From Mucilaginibacter jinjuensis (lineage in GTDB: Bacteria; Bacteroidota; Bacteroidia; Sphingobacteriales; Sphingobacteriaceae): DNA of 64,000 nt. Every line of letters begins with the position of its first letter. Position 1 is the stretch's first letter. Position numbers and translations under genes: made by a program. Under the pieces are notes generated by a model, which saw only the letters and a list, made by a program, of their open reading frames with translations, had not been told where the DNA came from and searched no databases. Shown here in pieces: positions 17,610-26,771 of this stretch. The stretch lies in contig NZ_CP117167.1 in assembly GCF_028596025.1 (NCBI RefSeq), positions 5,332,001 to 5,396,000 of the forward strand, read 5' to 3'.

Positions 17610-18985
17610 ACCATATTTGAAAACAAAACATTCATGAAAGGGGAATTCACCAACGGGCATGAAAGTGTTAAATTGTAGGTACCAAACTTCAATTAACATG
17701 TCAACCCAGGTAGAATTCCCTTTATTATTTGATCGTTGCGCAGGAATAGATGTGCACAAGGAAAGCGTCGTAGTAACAGTTAAAGTTAATAAATCTTCGG
17801 ATGAAACGCGCACATTCGGTACATTCACGGAAGACCTTATCGACCTTAAAGACTGGTTGTTAATGCTTAAGGTGGGTCATATTGCGATGGAAAGCACCGG
17901 TGTTTACTGGAAGCCTGTGTTTAATATTCTGGAAGAAGATTTTGAGATCATGCTGGTTAATGCCCGCCATATCAAATATGTTCCGGGTCACAAAACCGAT
18001 TGCAAGGACAGCGCATGGATCGGCAAATTGTTAATGAGCGGTTTGTTGAAAGGAAGTTTCATTCCGCCGCAGCAGATCAGGGAAATGCGTGAACTTTATC
18101 GATATAAGAAGAAACTGATCAGTCAACGGGTGGCCGAGCGAAACCGTTTGCAGAAGGTGTTGGAAGATGCCAATCTTAAACTGGGAAACGTAGTTAGTGA
18201 TGTTTTCGGAAAGACCGGCTGGGCGGTTATCTGTGCACTGATTGATGGGCAGACAGATGCTGTTTCGCTATCATCACTTGCAAAAGGAAGTTTACGGAAG
18301 AAGATACCTCAACTTATCTGTGCCTTAAACGGCAGAATAACAGAGCACCATCGCTTTATGCTACAGACCAGCAGACTGGCACTGGAAAATATCCAACAAC
18401 AGATTGATCGCATAGATCGCAGGCTGAACGAATACCTCAGCCATCATACCACCGAGGTGGAATTGTTGGAAACCATTCCGGGTATCAGTCACGAAACAGT
18501 TAAAGGTATTGTAGCAGAGATTGGTTTCGATATGAGCGTTTTTCCTACTGCTAATCACTTAGCCTCATGGGCTGGTGTATGCCCTGGTAATAATGAAAGC
18601 GCAGGCAAGAAGATGAGCAGCCGGGTCACGCAGGGTAACAGATCGCTCAAAACAGCGCTCGTTGAGGCAGCATGGTCTGCTGTAAAAATGAAAAAGGGAT
18701 GGCTCCGAAATAAATATTACGCGCTGTCTGTCAGGCGGGGTAAGAAACGGGCTTTAATGGCCGTCGCGCACAAAATACTGTTAGCTGTGTATCATGTTCT
18801 TTCAACCCATTCACCCTTCAAAGAACCTGTACTTAGAATAACATCCTGAAATCGAGCTTTTATTGATCCCTTAGAGGTCGGAAACAAAACTGATTTAATC
18901 CATCAGGAACCAACGGTTGTTGCCTAAGAGCACGTAGAAAAAATTCTTTTAACCATGGTGGATTATATGATTTGCTATTTACTTT
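17605..18985 (+). mobile_element. IS110-family insertion sequence (approximate limits)
   Basis: The transposase gene and its two flanks form one insertion sequence. It begins immediately where the 101-bp array loses its register (after CAGTATGACA near 17605). The right end lies somewhere before the clpC terminator at about 18991. Elements of this family have no long terminal inverted repeats and make no target duplications, so exact ends cannot be fixed by eye. Confidence 0.6.
17698..18849 (+). CDS. IS110-family transposase (bridge-RNA type recombinase)
   Basis: The 383-residue protein has the two-domain IS110 layout. The N-terminal RuvC-like DEDD domain shows AGIDVHKESVVV (Asp), AMESTGVYW (Glu) and TDCKDSAWIG (Asp-x3-Asp region). 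The C-terminal Transposase_20 domain has LLETIPGISHETVKGIVAEI, SWAGVCPGNNESAGK with the putative catalytic Ser, and GNRSLKTALVEAAW. It is full length with no visible lesion. The upstream frame to 17659 adds residues without family similarity. IS110 enzymes use a non-coding bridge RNA from an element end; candidate regions are 17610-17697 and 18850-18985. Confidence 0.93.
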   Translation: MSTQVEFPLLFDRCAGIDVHKESVVVTVKVNKSSDETRTFGTFTEDLIDLKDWLLMLKVGHIAMESTGVYWKPVFNILEEDFEIMLVNARHIKYVPGHKTDCKDSAWIGKLLMSGLLKGSFIPPQQIREMRELYRYKKKLISQRVAERNRLQKVLEDANLKLGNVVSDVFGKTGWAVICALIDGQTDAVSLSSLAKGSLRKKIPQLICALNGRITEHHRFMLQTSRLALENIQQQIDRIDRRLNEYLSHHTTEVELLETIPGISHETVKGIVAEIGFDMSVFPTANHLASWAGVCPGNNESAGKKMSSRVTQGNRSLKTALVEAAWSAVKMKKGWLRNKYYALSVRRGKKRALMAVAHKILLAVYHVLSTHSPFKEPVLRITS

Positions 18986-18990
18986 CAGAA

Positions 18991-19024
18991 AAAAAAAGCC
19001 CGCTGCTTTTGGCAACGGGCTTTT
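18991..19024 (-). terminator. clpC terminator
   Basis: On the minus strand a stem GCCCGTTGC/GCAGCGGGC with a short loop is followed by a run of nine T. It lies 40-70 bp after the clpC stop. U-tracts on both sides make it potentially bidirectional. Confidence 0.8.
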
Positions 19025-19063
19025 GTATTTTAAGCCCTCTCCTTTGGAGAGGGTTTGGAGAGG

Positions 19064-21601
19064 TTACTTTTGCTCTTCTTCAGTAGGTTTACCTTCGTCA
19101 TTAGTTGTTTTGGCAACAATCTTAATGGCTTCGGTTTCCTTGTCGAAGTCGATTTCCATGGTATCACCTTCGGCCATTTCGCCTTTCAGTATTTCCTCGG
19201 CAATTGGATCTTCCAGGTATTTTTGGATGGCACGTTTTAGTGGGCGTGCACCAAATTGCGAATCATATCCTTTTTCGGCAATGGCTTCTTTGGCGTTAAG
19301 CGTAAGTTCAATTTTGTAACCTAAGCTATTGATACGACCGAATAAACCAGCTAACTCGATATCGATAATTTTGAAGATGTCTTCTTTGGTTAAAGAGTTA
19401 AACACAATCACATCATCAATACGGTTTAAAAACTCTGGTGCAAATGCACGGCGTAAAGCGTTTTCAATTACACCACGTGAGTGTGCATCAGCCTGTGTAG
19501 TTTTTGCCGAAGTGCTGAAACCAACACCCTGACCAAAATCTTTTAACTGACGGGCACCAATATTTGATGTCATGATGATGATGGTATTCCTGAAATCAAC
19601 CTTGCGGCCTAATGAATCAGTTAATTGGCCTTCATCTAACACTTGTAACAGAATGTTGAATACATCCGGGTGAGCTTTTTCAATCTCATCCAGCAATACA
19701 ACAGCATAAGGTTTGCGGCGTACTTTTTCGGTTAATTGTCCGCCTTCTTCGTAACCTACGTAGCCCGGAGGCGCTCCAACTAAACGAGACACAGCAAATT
19801 TTTCCATGTACTCGCTCATATCAATCTGGATCAGCGCATCCTCGGTATCAAACATAAACCGGGCAAGCTCTTTGGCAAGCTCTGTTTTACCAACACCGGT
19901 TGGGCCCAGGAATATAAATGAACCAATTGGTTTTTTAGGATCTTTTAATCCAGCACGGGTACGTTGGATAGCTTTGGTTAATTTTTTAACCGCATCATCC
20001 TGACCAATAATTTTTGCCTGGATGCTTTCGCCCATTTGTAGTAATTTCTGGCTGTCACCCTGTCCAACTTTCTGAACCGGGATACCTGTCATCATGGCTA
20101 CAACTTCGGCCACATTATCTTCGGTTACGGTGTAACGTTTAGATTTTGTTTCGGCTTCCCAAACACCCTTAGCTTGTTCTAATTCTTCTAATAAGTGTTT
20201 TTCGGTATCGCGTAGTTTTGCTGCCTCTTCATATTTCTGGCTGCGAACTACACGGTTTTTTTCAACCTTAATCTGCTCAATTTTAGATTCGATATCCAAA
20301 ATGTTTTGAGGCACATGGATATTGGTTAAGTGAACGCGTGAGCCCGATTCGTCCAAAGCATCAATAGCTTTGTCTGGCAAAAAGCGGTCTGTAATATAAC
20401 GTGCAGTTAAGGCAACGCAAGCTTTAATAGCTTCGTCTGTATAAGTTACACCGTGGTGTTCTTCATATTTATCCTTAATACGGGTTAATATTTCGATGGT
20501 TTCATCTGGTGTAGCAGGCTCAACCATTACCTTTTGGAAACGGCGGTCTAACGCACCATCTTTCTCAATGTACTGGCGGTACTCATCTAATGTAGTAGCA
20601 CCGATGCACTGGATTTCGCCCCTGGCTAATGCAGGTTTAAACATGTTCGAAGCATCTAACGAGCCCGAAGCGCCACCGGCACCAACAATTGTATGTATCT
20701 CGTCGATAAATAAAATTACGTCTGGTGATTTTTCCAATTCGTTCATTACGGCTTTCATACGTTCTTCGAACTGGCCACGGTATTTGGTACCTGCCACTAA
20801 CGAAGCTAAATCGAGCGTAACAACGCGTTTGTTAAATAATACCCTTGATACTTTACGCTGAACGATGCGCAATGCCAGTCCTTCTGCAATGGCAGATTTA
20901 CCAACACCCGGCTCACCGATTAAAATAGGGTTGTTCTTTTTACGACGTGACAGGATTTGTGACACACGTTCAATTTCTTTTTCGCGGCCTACAATCGGGT
21001 CAAGTTTACCTTCTTCGGCAGCTTTGGTTAAATCACGGCCAAAGTTGTCAAGAACAGGGGTTTTTGATTTAATGTCAGACACCTTTTTAGGCTGGCTGAA
21101 TGATTCTTCTTCTTTAAAGTCATCATCGCCGCCGGTTGATGAACCTGGCATTTCGTCTGTGATATTGTTTTTGTGGGCTTCCACCTCACTTTTAAATATC
21201 TCGTAGTTAACGTGGAACTGCATCAATAACTGTGATGCTATATTATCTTCATCGCGAAGGATTGACAGCAGCAAATGCTCTGTACCAATTACATCGCTCT
21301 TAAATATTTTAGCTTCAAGATAAGTGATCTTTAATACTTTTTCTGCTTGTTTGGTTAACGGAATGCTGCCAATGTGCACATTAGTTCCTGATGTGCCTTT
21401 CACTGCATCCTCAACGGCACGGCGTAGTCTGGATGTATCAACATTTAAGCCTTTCAGCAATTTGATAGCTATCCCGTCTCCGTCGCGGATAAGCCCGAGC
21501 AAAAGATGTTCTGTACCTATATAGTCATGGCCTAAGCGTAAAGCCTCTTCCCTGCTATACGAGATAACGTCTTTTACACGTGGCGAAAATTTAGCTTCCA
21601 T
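19064..21601 (-). CDS. clpC: ATP-dependent Clp protease ATPase subunit ClpC
   Basis: ClpC is an AAA+ unfoldase that feeds substrates to ClpP. The 845-residue protein has two N-terminal Clp-N repeats (~1-150), a first AAA module with Walker A GEPGVGKS (~228-235), a UVR-like coiled motif (EEAAKLRDTEKHLLEE, ~450), and a second AAA module with GPTGVGKT (~560-567). The order with a central UVR motif distinguishes ClpC from ClpB. The C-terminus is charged and acidic. It is monocistronic with its own terminator. Confidence 0.96.
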   Translation of the reverse strand: MEAKFSPRVKDVISYSREEALRLGHDYIGTEHLLLGLIRDGDGIAIKLLKGLNVDTSRLRRAVEDAVKGTSGTNVHIGSIPLTKQAEKVLKITYLEAKIFKSDVIGTEHLLLSILRDEDNIASQLLMQFHVNYEIFKSEVEAHKNNITDEMPGSSTGGDDDFKEEESFSQPKKVSDIKSKTPVLDNFGRDLTKAAEEGKLDPIVGREKEIERVSQILSRRKKNNPILIGEPGVGKSAIAEGLALRIVQRKVSRVLFNKRVVTLDLASLVAGTKYRGQFEERMKAVMNELEKSPDVILFIDEIHTIVGAGGASGSLDASNMFKPALARGEIQCIGATTLDEYRQYIEKDGALDRRFQKVMVEPATPDETIEILTRIKDKYEEHHGVTYTDEAIKACVALTARYITDRFLPDKAIDALDESGSRVHLTNIHVPQNILDIESKIEQIKVEKNRVVRSQKYEEAAKLRDTEKHLLEELEQAKGVWEAETKSKRYTVTEDNVAEVVAMMTGIPVQKVGQGDSQKLLQMGESIQAKIIGQDDAVKKLTKAIQRTRAGLKDPKKPIGSFIFLGPTGVGKTELAKELARFMFDTEDALIQIDMSEYMEKFAVSRLVGAPPGYVGYEEGGQLTEKVRRKPYAVVLLDEIEKAHPDVFNILLQVLDEGQLTDSLGRKVDFRNTIIIMTSNIGARQLKDFGQGVGFSTSAKTTQADAHSRGVIENALRRAFAPEFLNRIDDVIVFNSLTKEDIFKIIDIELAGLFGRINSLGYKIELTLNAKEAIAEKGYDSQFGARPLKRAIQKYLEDPIAEEILKGEMAEGDTMEIDFDKETEAIKIVAKTTNDEGKPTEEEQK

Positions 21602-22184
21602 AAAATACCTTTCAAATTAATTGTTAAACGCCCTGTTGATATAGTTTGTTCTACCAGGTGCGGATAATTAGTGATTACAACAATATTGCCAACTTTTTTA
21701 CCGCTCCTGATACTTCGCTTTAATGACAGGCAATCTATTAAATATTGCTTTAAAACGATAATTATTATTAATCAATTAGCAGTTTTTTACCTTTTAACTA
21801 CTTGTTTGATTAATTATTTGCGAAATGGTTTATTCGTTAATGACATAAACCATTAGTAGATCTGTTTATACAAGCAATTTCGGCATTAAATATGACATTA
21901 AGGCATGCAAGTTTTATACATTTCCACATTTAGTTAACATTATTATCAAAGAACACCCTTTAAATTAATATACGATATATCTGTTTATATAGTTGCCACA
22001 CCGGGCAAGTATGTAGCCATACCGTATATACATTTCTACAATATGTTGACGTGCCATGTTTTGATTATGTTACAGACTACTATGGAATGAATAAAGTGAC
22101 TGAAAGTAGTTGATTGTATAAGAAAGATAAGCCACTCGACATTGACTGAAAATTGTTAACTTCATACAACCAATTATAAACTTC
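21602..22184. other. Gene-free spacer between clpC and the Mpo1-like gene
   Basis: About 580 bp of AT-rich divergent intergenic DNA with no credible gene, RNA structure or repeat that I can recognise. It must contain the clpC promoter and the promoter of the downstream plus-strand gene, but no clear consensus pair stands out. Confidence 0.5.
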
Positions 22185-22688
22185 ATGGAACAAAACATGC
22201 ACCCAAAACTGGTTGATGTTTATTTTGACAAATATGCCGAAAGCCATCAGAACCCCAAAAACGAGCTGATCCATTGGATCTGTGTGCCTTTGATTGTGTT
22301 TAGTTTGGTGGGGCTCATCTGGTCGATACCCTTTCCGTACCTCAGCTTTTTAGGTAGGTTAAACGGCTATGTAAGCTGGGCATGGTTGCTGATCGCGTTT
22401 GCAGTTTACTATTATTTTAAGCTGTCGCCTGTGCTGGCGGGTTTTATGTTGCTGCTTATCGTGGTGTTTATATGTGCCATTATCGCGCTGCTAAACTGGC
22501 AGCATAATGGCGGGCCAATGCTCTGGCAGAGTTGCCTGGCTATATTTGTACTCTCGTGGGTGGGGCAGTTTATCGGGCACAAAATTGAGGGGAAGAAGCC
22601 TTCGTTTTTTGATGACATTAAATTCTTACTCATCGGGCCGATATGGCTTTTACATTTTGTGCTGATAAAGGCGGGGATTAAGTATTAA
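22185..22688 (+). CDS. Mpo1-like (DUF962) membrane protein
   Basis: The 167-residue protein has about four TM helices and the family hallmarks: YFDKYAESHQNPKNELIHWI near the N-terminus and FIGHKIEGKKPSFFDDIKFL followed by LIGPIWLLHF near the C-terminus. The conserved His residues (SH, IHW, GHK) are those of yeast Mpo1, an iron-dependent dioxygenase in 2-hydroxy fatty acid breakdown. Bacterial members have the same motifs, but their substrate is not established; Sphingobacteriaceae make sphingolipids, which makes a related role plausible. An alternative start is the Met at residue 5. Confidence 0.87.
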   Translation: MEQNMHPKLVDVYFDKYAESHQNPKNELIHWICVPLIVFSLVGLIWSIPFPYLSFLGRLNGYVSWAWLLIAFAVYYYFKLSPVLAGFMLLLIVVFICAIIALLNWQHNGGPMLWQSCLAIFVLSWVGQFIGHKIEGKKPSFFDDIKFLLIGPIWLLHFVLIKAGIKY

Positions 22689-22797
22689 CCCCTTCCCTAA
22701 TCCTCCCTTTCGGGGAGGGAACTTAACAAACTACGTCATACCGAACTTGTTTCGGCACCTCACAAGCCATGTCTGATACTTATATGTCGCAGCTTAG

Positions 22798-22834
22798 CAT
22801 GTGTGATGTTGAAACAAGTTCAACATCACACATG
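22798..22834. repeat. Perfect 16-bp stem hairpin between convergent genes
   Basis: CATGTGTGATGTTGAA (22798-22813) and its exact complement (22819-22834) flank a 5-nt loop. It ends 4 bp before the stop of the convergent DUF3078 gene. There is no T-run, so it may be a dispersed REP-type repeat rather than a classical terminator. Confidence 0.85.
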
Positions 22835-22838
22835 GAGA

Positions 22839-23756
22839 TTAAAACTTATACGTTAACCCTGCCCCAAAAATCTGTTTCACCTGTAAAAGCGAATGGTATT
22901 CGGTTACGCCATCTTTTTGCTGGGCGATGCGGGCAAGCGGATCGTTAATTAATTCTACCCCTAAATTTACCGTTACTACTTTATTTACTTTCATATACAA
23001 GTTGGCTGCATAATCGGCATAAATATTCTGTGGTTTCTTCAGGTAGTCTGAATATAGTTTCAGGATGTTTTCGAGGGTGATGTTTTTGGCGATACCTACT
23101 TTATAATAAGCATCCAACGAAGCACCTAACTGGTACAGGTTTTTCTTACCAGGATCAACCCCGTAAGAACCGAGCGCCGAAAGGTAGCTGTTGCTCACAA
23201 ACGTAAACCTCGAAGCCAGGGGCGAAATATTGATCCGCAAACTGTCAGACCGTTTGTAGGCAAAACCCGGCCCGAAGGTTAAATATGCGGGCGCAAACGG
23301 TGCAGATATTAGAGTTCGTAAATTATTACTATCGTAGTTATAACCGTTTGCAAACTGGGTTTGGAAGTTTACCAGAAAGGTATACAACCAATATTTGGCA
23401 GCCTTGTAACCCAGTAAGCTATTTAATATGGCGCGGTCATCATTTTTACGCCAGCCGATGTCGGGTTGGCGGCTTAGTCCGTAGGCCATAATAACTTTAT
23501 TGTCCCAGCTCCATTTATCGCGTTTGTAGTTAAAATCGTAATCGAGCACTGCATTGGCAGCAAGCGAATTTATACCACCGGCAGCCCAGTTAGAAAATGA
23601 GCTTTGGTTTATTAATATAGTGTTTTGGCCATGAATGATCCAAACCTTGGCAGTATCGGGCGGTGGGGCAGGCGCTGGTGTTTGCGCATAAGCCGCAATG
23701 CCGAACCCTGATAATAATAAAGTGTACTTTAACCGGTGTATAAATTTGCTGATCAT
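22839..23756 (-). CDS. DUF3078 outer-membrane protein
   Basis: The 305-residue protein has a signal peptide ending at YAQTPAPAPPP and alternating beta-strand sequence typical of an outer-membrane barrel, ending in GAGLTYKF with a terminal Phe. The segment NTILINQSSFSNWAAGGINS followed by LAANAVLDYDFNYKRDKWSW is characteristic of DUF3078, a Bacteroidota family of unknown function. Its start lies about 250 bp from the stop of convergent 22185-22688; aqpZ lies 20 bp upstream on the same strand and may share its transcript. Confidence 0.85.
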   Translation of the reverse strand: MISKFIHRLKYTLLLSGFGIAAYAQTPAPAPPPDTAKVWIIHGQNTILINQSSFSNWAAGGINSLAANAVLDYDFNYKRDKWSWDNKVIMAYGLSRQPDIGWRKNDDRAILNSLLGYKAAKYWLYTFLVNFQTQFANGYNYDSNNLRTLISAPFAPAYLTFGPGFAYKRSDSLRINISPLASRFTFVSNSYLSALGSYGVDPGKKNLYQLGASLDAYYKVGIAKNITLENILKLYSDYLKKPQNIYADYAANLYMKVNKVVTVNLGVELINDPLARIAQQKDGVTEYHSLLQVKQIFGAGLTYKF

Positions 23757-23776
23757 ATATAAATAGATTTTAGTTT

Positions 23777-24508
23777 TTATGCTGAAAGATTATCAGTTCG
23801 TTCTACAAAATAACGCCATATAATAGCCGCAACTATGGCACCTGCAATTGGCGCAACAACAAAAAGCCATACTTGTTCGAGTGCCTGCCCGCCCACAAAT
23901 ACAGCCGGACCAATGCTGCGTGCAGGATTTACCGAAACACCGGTAATCGGGATACCCACAATGTGGATAAGCACCAGGCTTAAACCAATAGCTAAACCGG
24001 CAAAACCACCATGTATGTTTTTAGATGATGTTGAACCGAAAATAACTAATAAAAATATGGCAGTGAAAACAAATTCGGCAATAAAGCACGATGTGAGGTC
24101 GTAATGCCGTGGCGAACCTGGTCCGTAACCGTTTTGGCCTAACCCGGCTACAGATGTGGCTATATTCCAGTCGGGCCTGCCGCTTGCAATTAAATAAAGG
24201 ATACCCGCACCGGCAATAGCGCCTAAAATTTGTACAATAACATAACCTATACATTCAGACGCGCGCATGCGGCCTGCAGCCACCATACCAATACTAATAG
24301 CCGGGTTAATATGGCAGCCCGAGATGTGCCCTATAGCATAGGCCATAGCCACCACCGATAGCCCGAAAGCAAACGAAATACCCAAAAGCCCAACTCCGGC
24401 TATTACCCCGCTGGTGCTACTGATTACAGCGCTACCGCAACCCATTAATACCAGTACCATGGTTCCTAAAAACTCGGCTACCAGTTTGTGGTAATTGTTC
24501 TTTTCCAT
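23777..24508 (-). CDS. aqpZ: Aquaporin Z (MIP family channel)
   Basis: The 243-residue protein has six TM helices and both half-helix NPA motifs: GCHINPAISIG (~66-76) and VSVNPARSIGPA (~192-203). HIVGIPITG before the second NPA keeps the His of the water-selective ar/R filter, and the Arg follows the second NPA. This fits the orthodox water channel AqpZ rather than a glycerol facilitator. It lies 20 bp upstream of the DUF3078 gene on the same strand. Confidence 0.93.
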   Translation of the reverse strand: MEKNNYHKLVAEFLGTMVLVLMGCGSAVISSTSGVIAGVGLLGISFAFGLSVVAMAYAIGHISGCHINPAISIGMVAAGRMRASECIGYVIVQILGAIAGAGILYLIASGRPDWNIATSVAGLGQNGYGPGSPRHYDLTSCFIAEFVFTAIFLLVIFGSTSSKNIHGGFAGLAIGLSLVLIHIVGIPITGVSVNPARSIGPAVFVGGQALEQVWLFVVAPIAGAIVAAIIWRYFVERTDNLSA

Positions 24509-24930
24509 TTTTTAATTGTTTTTAAGTGAAGATATTAATGTGTTTATAAAAGGTTTTTGATTTAAGCATGCAGAATTAATGGGGGGCCAGAACTGCATGC
24601 CGCTTACATTAAACAGGATAGGGTAAGCGTAAATAACGCCTGAAATAAAATTAAGGATTTTTATAAGGCAAGGATGATTATGCGATGGTATACGTGTTTC
24701 ACATTTTAATCTGAATCTGATTTAAGCTAATGAGTGAATGAGTGAGTTGTGAATGAGTGAGTAATTTGCCTTGCTTCTCTAAACCCGGGTGAAGCGGATA
24801 CCGGCCTACGCTTAAGGCCTCGTGTAGTATTGGCGCAACACGGGGCTGGCGATAATAGTAGCATTGTCAGGTGGTTTTCAAAATACCGAATATTAAAACA
24901 AGTCACTTAATTCAAATAAATGAAAAAATA
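24509..24930. repeat. Gene-free spacer with simple and REP-like repeats
   Basis: It holds a simple GAGTGAAT/GAGTGAGT run at 24731-24760 and a GC-rich block GTGAAGCGGATACCGGCC (near 24790) of the same family as 12.38 and 54.7 kb. No gene is visible. Confidence 0.6.
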
Positions 24931-24932
24931 AT

Positions 24933-24978
24933 TTGCGTAGTTAAATAGCTACATATATATTTGTAGTCAAATAACTAC
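24933..24978 (+). promoter_or_regulatory. ArsR-operon promoter with two operator dyads
   Basis: TTG (24933-24935), a 20-bp spacer and TATATTTG (24956-24963) match the consensus exactly. A dyad GTAGTTAAATAGCTAC (24937-24952) lies in the spacer. A second, GTAGTCAAATAACTAC (24963-24978), covers the expected start site and abuts the ATG at 24979. They are 26 bp apart and are probably the autorepression sites of the ArsR-type product. Confidence 0.8.
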
Positions 24979-25305
24979 ATGATGAATTTAAGACGAGATG
25001 TATTCCAGGCCATAGCCGACCCTACCCGTAGGGCAATACTACTTTTGGTTGCCACGCAAGCCATGACCGCAGGTTCGATAGCTTCTAATTTCGATACCGC
25101 GAGGCCTACGGTTTCTAAACACCTGCAAATACTCACCGAGTGCGAATTGCTGGAGCAAAAGCAAAACGGCCGGGAGATTTACTATAACATTAACGCAAAA
25201 AAAATGAAAGAAGTAGCCGATTTTATCGAGCCATTCCGCCAGATGTGGGATGAGCGTTTCAATAAACTGGAGAGTATCATGAAAAATTATAAACCTAAAG
25301 CATAA
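24979..25305 (+). CDS. ArsR-family winged-helix regulator
   Basis: The 108-residue protein has the ArsR/SmtB fold: FQAIADPTRRAILLLVATQ near the N-terminus, then the helix-turn-helix SIASNFDTARPTVSKHLQIL (~34-53) and wing KQNGREIYYNIN. No Cys pair for metal binding is seen, so it belongs to the non-metal group found next to AHSA1/SRPBCC genes. It heads a five-gene operon and two dyads overlap its promoter. The Met at residue 2 is an equally good start. Confidence 0.92.
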   Translation: MMNLRRDVFQAIADPTRRAILLLVATQAMTAGSIASNFDTARPTVSKHLQILTECELLEQKQNGREIYYNINAKKMKEVADFIEPFRQMWDERFNKLESIMKNYKPKA

Positions 25306-25310
25306 GCCAC

Positions 25311-25775
25311 ATGGAACTGAAAACCAAAATAGATGCCCGCAACGGCGAGCAGGATTTAGTGATTACCCGTGAATTTGATTTGCCACTGGAATTACTCTTC
25401 AAAGCCTACGTTGAGCCCGAAATTGTAGAGCAATGGATGGGTACTAGAGTGCTGAAACTGGAAAGCAAAAAGCACGGCAGTTATCAGTTTGAAACCACTG
25501 ACCCTAAGGGTAACAAGCATGGTTTCAACGGTGTGATCCATGAGTTTATACCGGAACGTAAAATTACCCGCACGTTCGAGATGGAGAATACCCCCTTCGG
25601 CATCCAGTTGGAGTTTTATGAATTTGAAAAACTGACAGATGATACCAGCAAGCTCATCATGCATGTCATCTATGAATCGGCCGCCCTGCGCGACCAGGTG
25701 ATGCAGCTGCCATTTGCCAAGGGCATTAATATGGCACACAACCGTATGGAGGAAATTTTAAAACAATTAAAATAA
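25311..25775 (+). CDS. SRPBCC (AHSA1-like) protein
   Basis: The 154-residue protein fits the START/SRPBCC ligand-binding fold: VITREFDLPLELLFKAYVEP, QWMGTRVLKLESKKHGSYQF, NGVIHEFIPERKITRTFEME and a C-terminal GINMAHNRMEEILKQL helix. Family members bind hydrophobic ligands or Hsp90-like partners; the ligand here is unknown. It lies 5 bp after the ArsR-type gene, a widely conserved pairing. Confidence 0.9.
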   Translation: MELKTKIDARNGEQDLVITREFDLPLELLFKAYVEPEIVEQWMGTRVLKLESKKHGSYQFETTDPKGNKHGFNGVIHEFIPERKITRTFEMENTPFGIQLEFYEFEKLTDDTSKLIMHVIYESAALRDQVMQLPFAKGINMAHNRMEEILKQLK

Positions 25776-25782
25776 CCATATC

Positions 25783-26172
25783 ATGAGCAAACGAAATAAA
25801 ATTATCTACTGGATAGCCACCTTATGGCTGGCATTGGGCATGGTATCAACCGGGGCAGTGCAATTACTAAAAGCCAAAGCGGGTGCTGGCGGTGTTGATA
25901 GCGTAAGCCGGTTAGGTTACCCCACCTATTTTCTAACTATATTAGGTATCTGGAAAATTCTGGGCGTTGTAGCTATACTGATCCCTAAATTTCCGTTACT
26001 GAAGGAGTGGGCTTATGCAGGTTTCTTCTTCGCCATGTCGGGGGCTATATTTTCGCATTTAGCATCGGGCAGTGCAGTGGGTGAGATTTTGCCTTCAGTA
26101 TTATTATTGGTGCTAACAATCGTATCCTGGTATTTCAGGCCCGCGGATAGGAAAGTTCTTTCGGTTAATTAA
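25783..26172 (+). CDS. DoxX-family membrane protein
   Basis: The 129-residue protein has four TM helices (IIYWIATLWLALGMVSTGAV, YFLTILGIWKILGVVAILIP, YAGFFFAMSGAIFSHLASG, LPSVLLLVLTIVSWYF) in the DoxX-like arrangement. Such proteins are linked to oxidative and thiol stress in some bacteria, but their activity is not established. It lies 7 bp after the SRPBCC gene in the same operon. Confidence 0.88.
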   Translation: MSKRNKIIYWIATLWLALGMVSTGAVQLLKAKAGAGGVDSVSRLGYPTYFLTILGIWKILGVVAILIPKFPLLKEWAYAGFFFAMSGAIFSHLASGSAVGEILPSVLLLVLTIVSWYFRPADRKVLSVN

Positions 26173-26174
26173 TA

Positions 26175-26741
26175 ATGCTAAGCAAGATGAACAAATTATC
26201 ATCACAGCAGACAGAAGAATTAATCGCGGTATTGAAAATCCGTTTTGAGAAAAATAAAAACCGCCATAAAGATCTGGACTGGACTAAGGTACAAGCCCGG
26301 TTGGAAGCCAATGCCGAAAAGCTTTGGTCGCTTGATGAGATGGAAGCCACTGGCGGTGAACCCGATGTAGTTGGTTTTGATAACAGCACCGGCGAATACA
26401 TTTTTTATGATTGTGCTGTCGAAAGCCCAAAAGGCCGCCGAAGCATCTGTTACGACCATGAAGCGCTGGAAGCCCGTAAAGAACATAAGCCCGGCAATAG
26501 CGCTGTTAATATGGCAACCGAAATGGGTATTGAAATACTGACAGAAGAGCAATACCGCGAATTACAGAAACTCGGCAGCTTCGACACCAAAACATCGAGT
26601 TGGATAAAAACACCTGTGGATATCAGGAAACTGGGTGGCGCTGTATTTTGCGACCGTCGATATAATACCGTTTTCTTATACCACAACGGGGCCGAATCAT
26701 ATTATGCTGCCAGAGGTTTCCGTGGTTCATTAAAAGTTTAA
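26175..26741 (+). CDS. DUF4256 protein
   Basis: The 188-residue soluble protein closely matches the DUF4256 consensus as I recall it: LEANAEKLWSLDEMEATGGE, FYDCAVESPKGRRSICYDHE, QYRELQKLGSFDTKTSSWIK and GAESYYAARGFRGSLKV. The function is unknown. It starts 2 bp after the DoxX gene and is part of the ArsR-led operon. ATG at 26184 (residue 4) is an alternative start. Confidence 0.9.
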   Translation: MLSKMNKLSSQQTEELIAVLKIRFEKNKNRHKDLDWTKVQARLEANAEKLWSLDEMEATGGEPDVVGFDNSTGEYIFYDCAVESPKGRRSICYDHEALEARKEHKPGNSAVNMATEMGIEILTEEQYRELQKLGSFDTKTSSWIKTPVDIRKLGGAVFCDRRYNTVFLYHNGAESYYAARGFRGSLKV

Positions 26742-26771
26742 ATTTGCTTATAACAGTATTATAAAATCAGT

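Noticed and set aside
21602..22184. Riboswitch or small RNA upstream of the Mpo1-like gene
   Set aside because: No conserved aptamer sequence or stable structure was recognised by eye.
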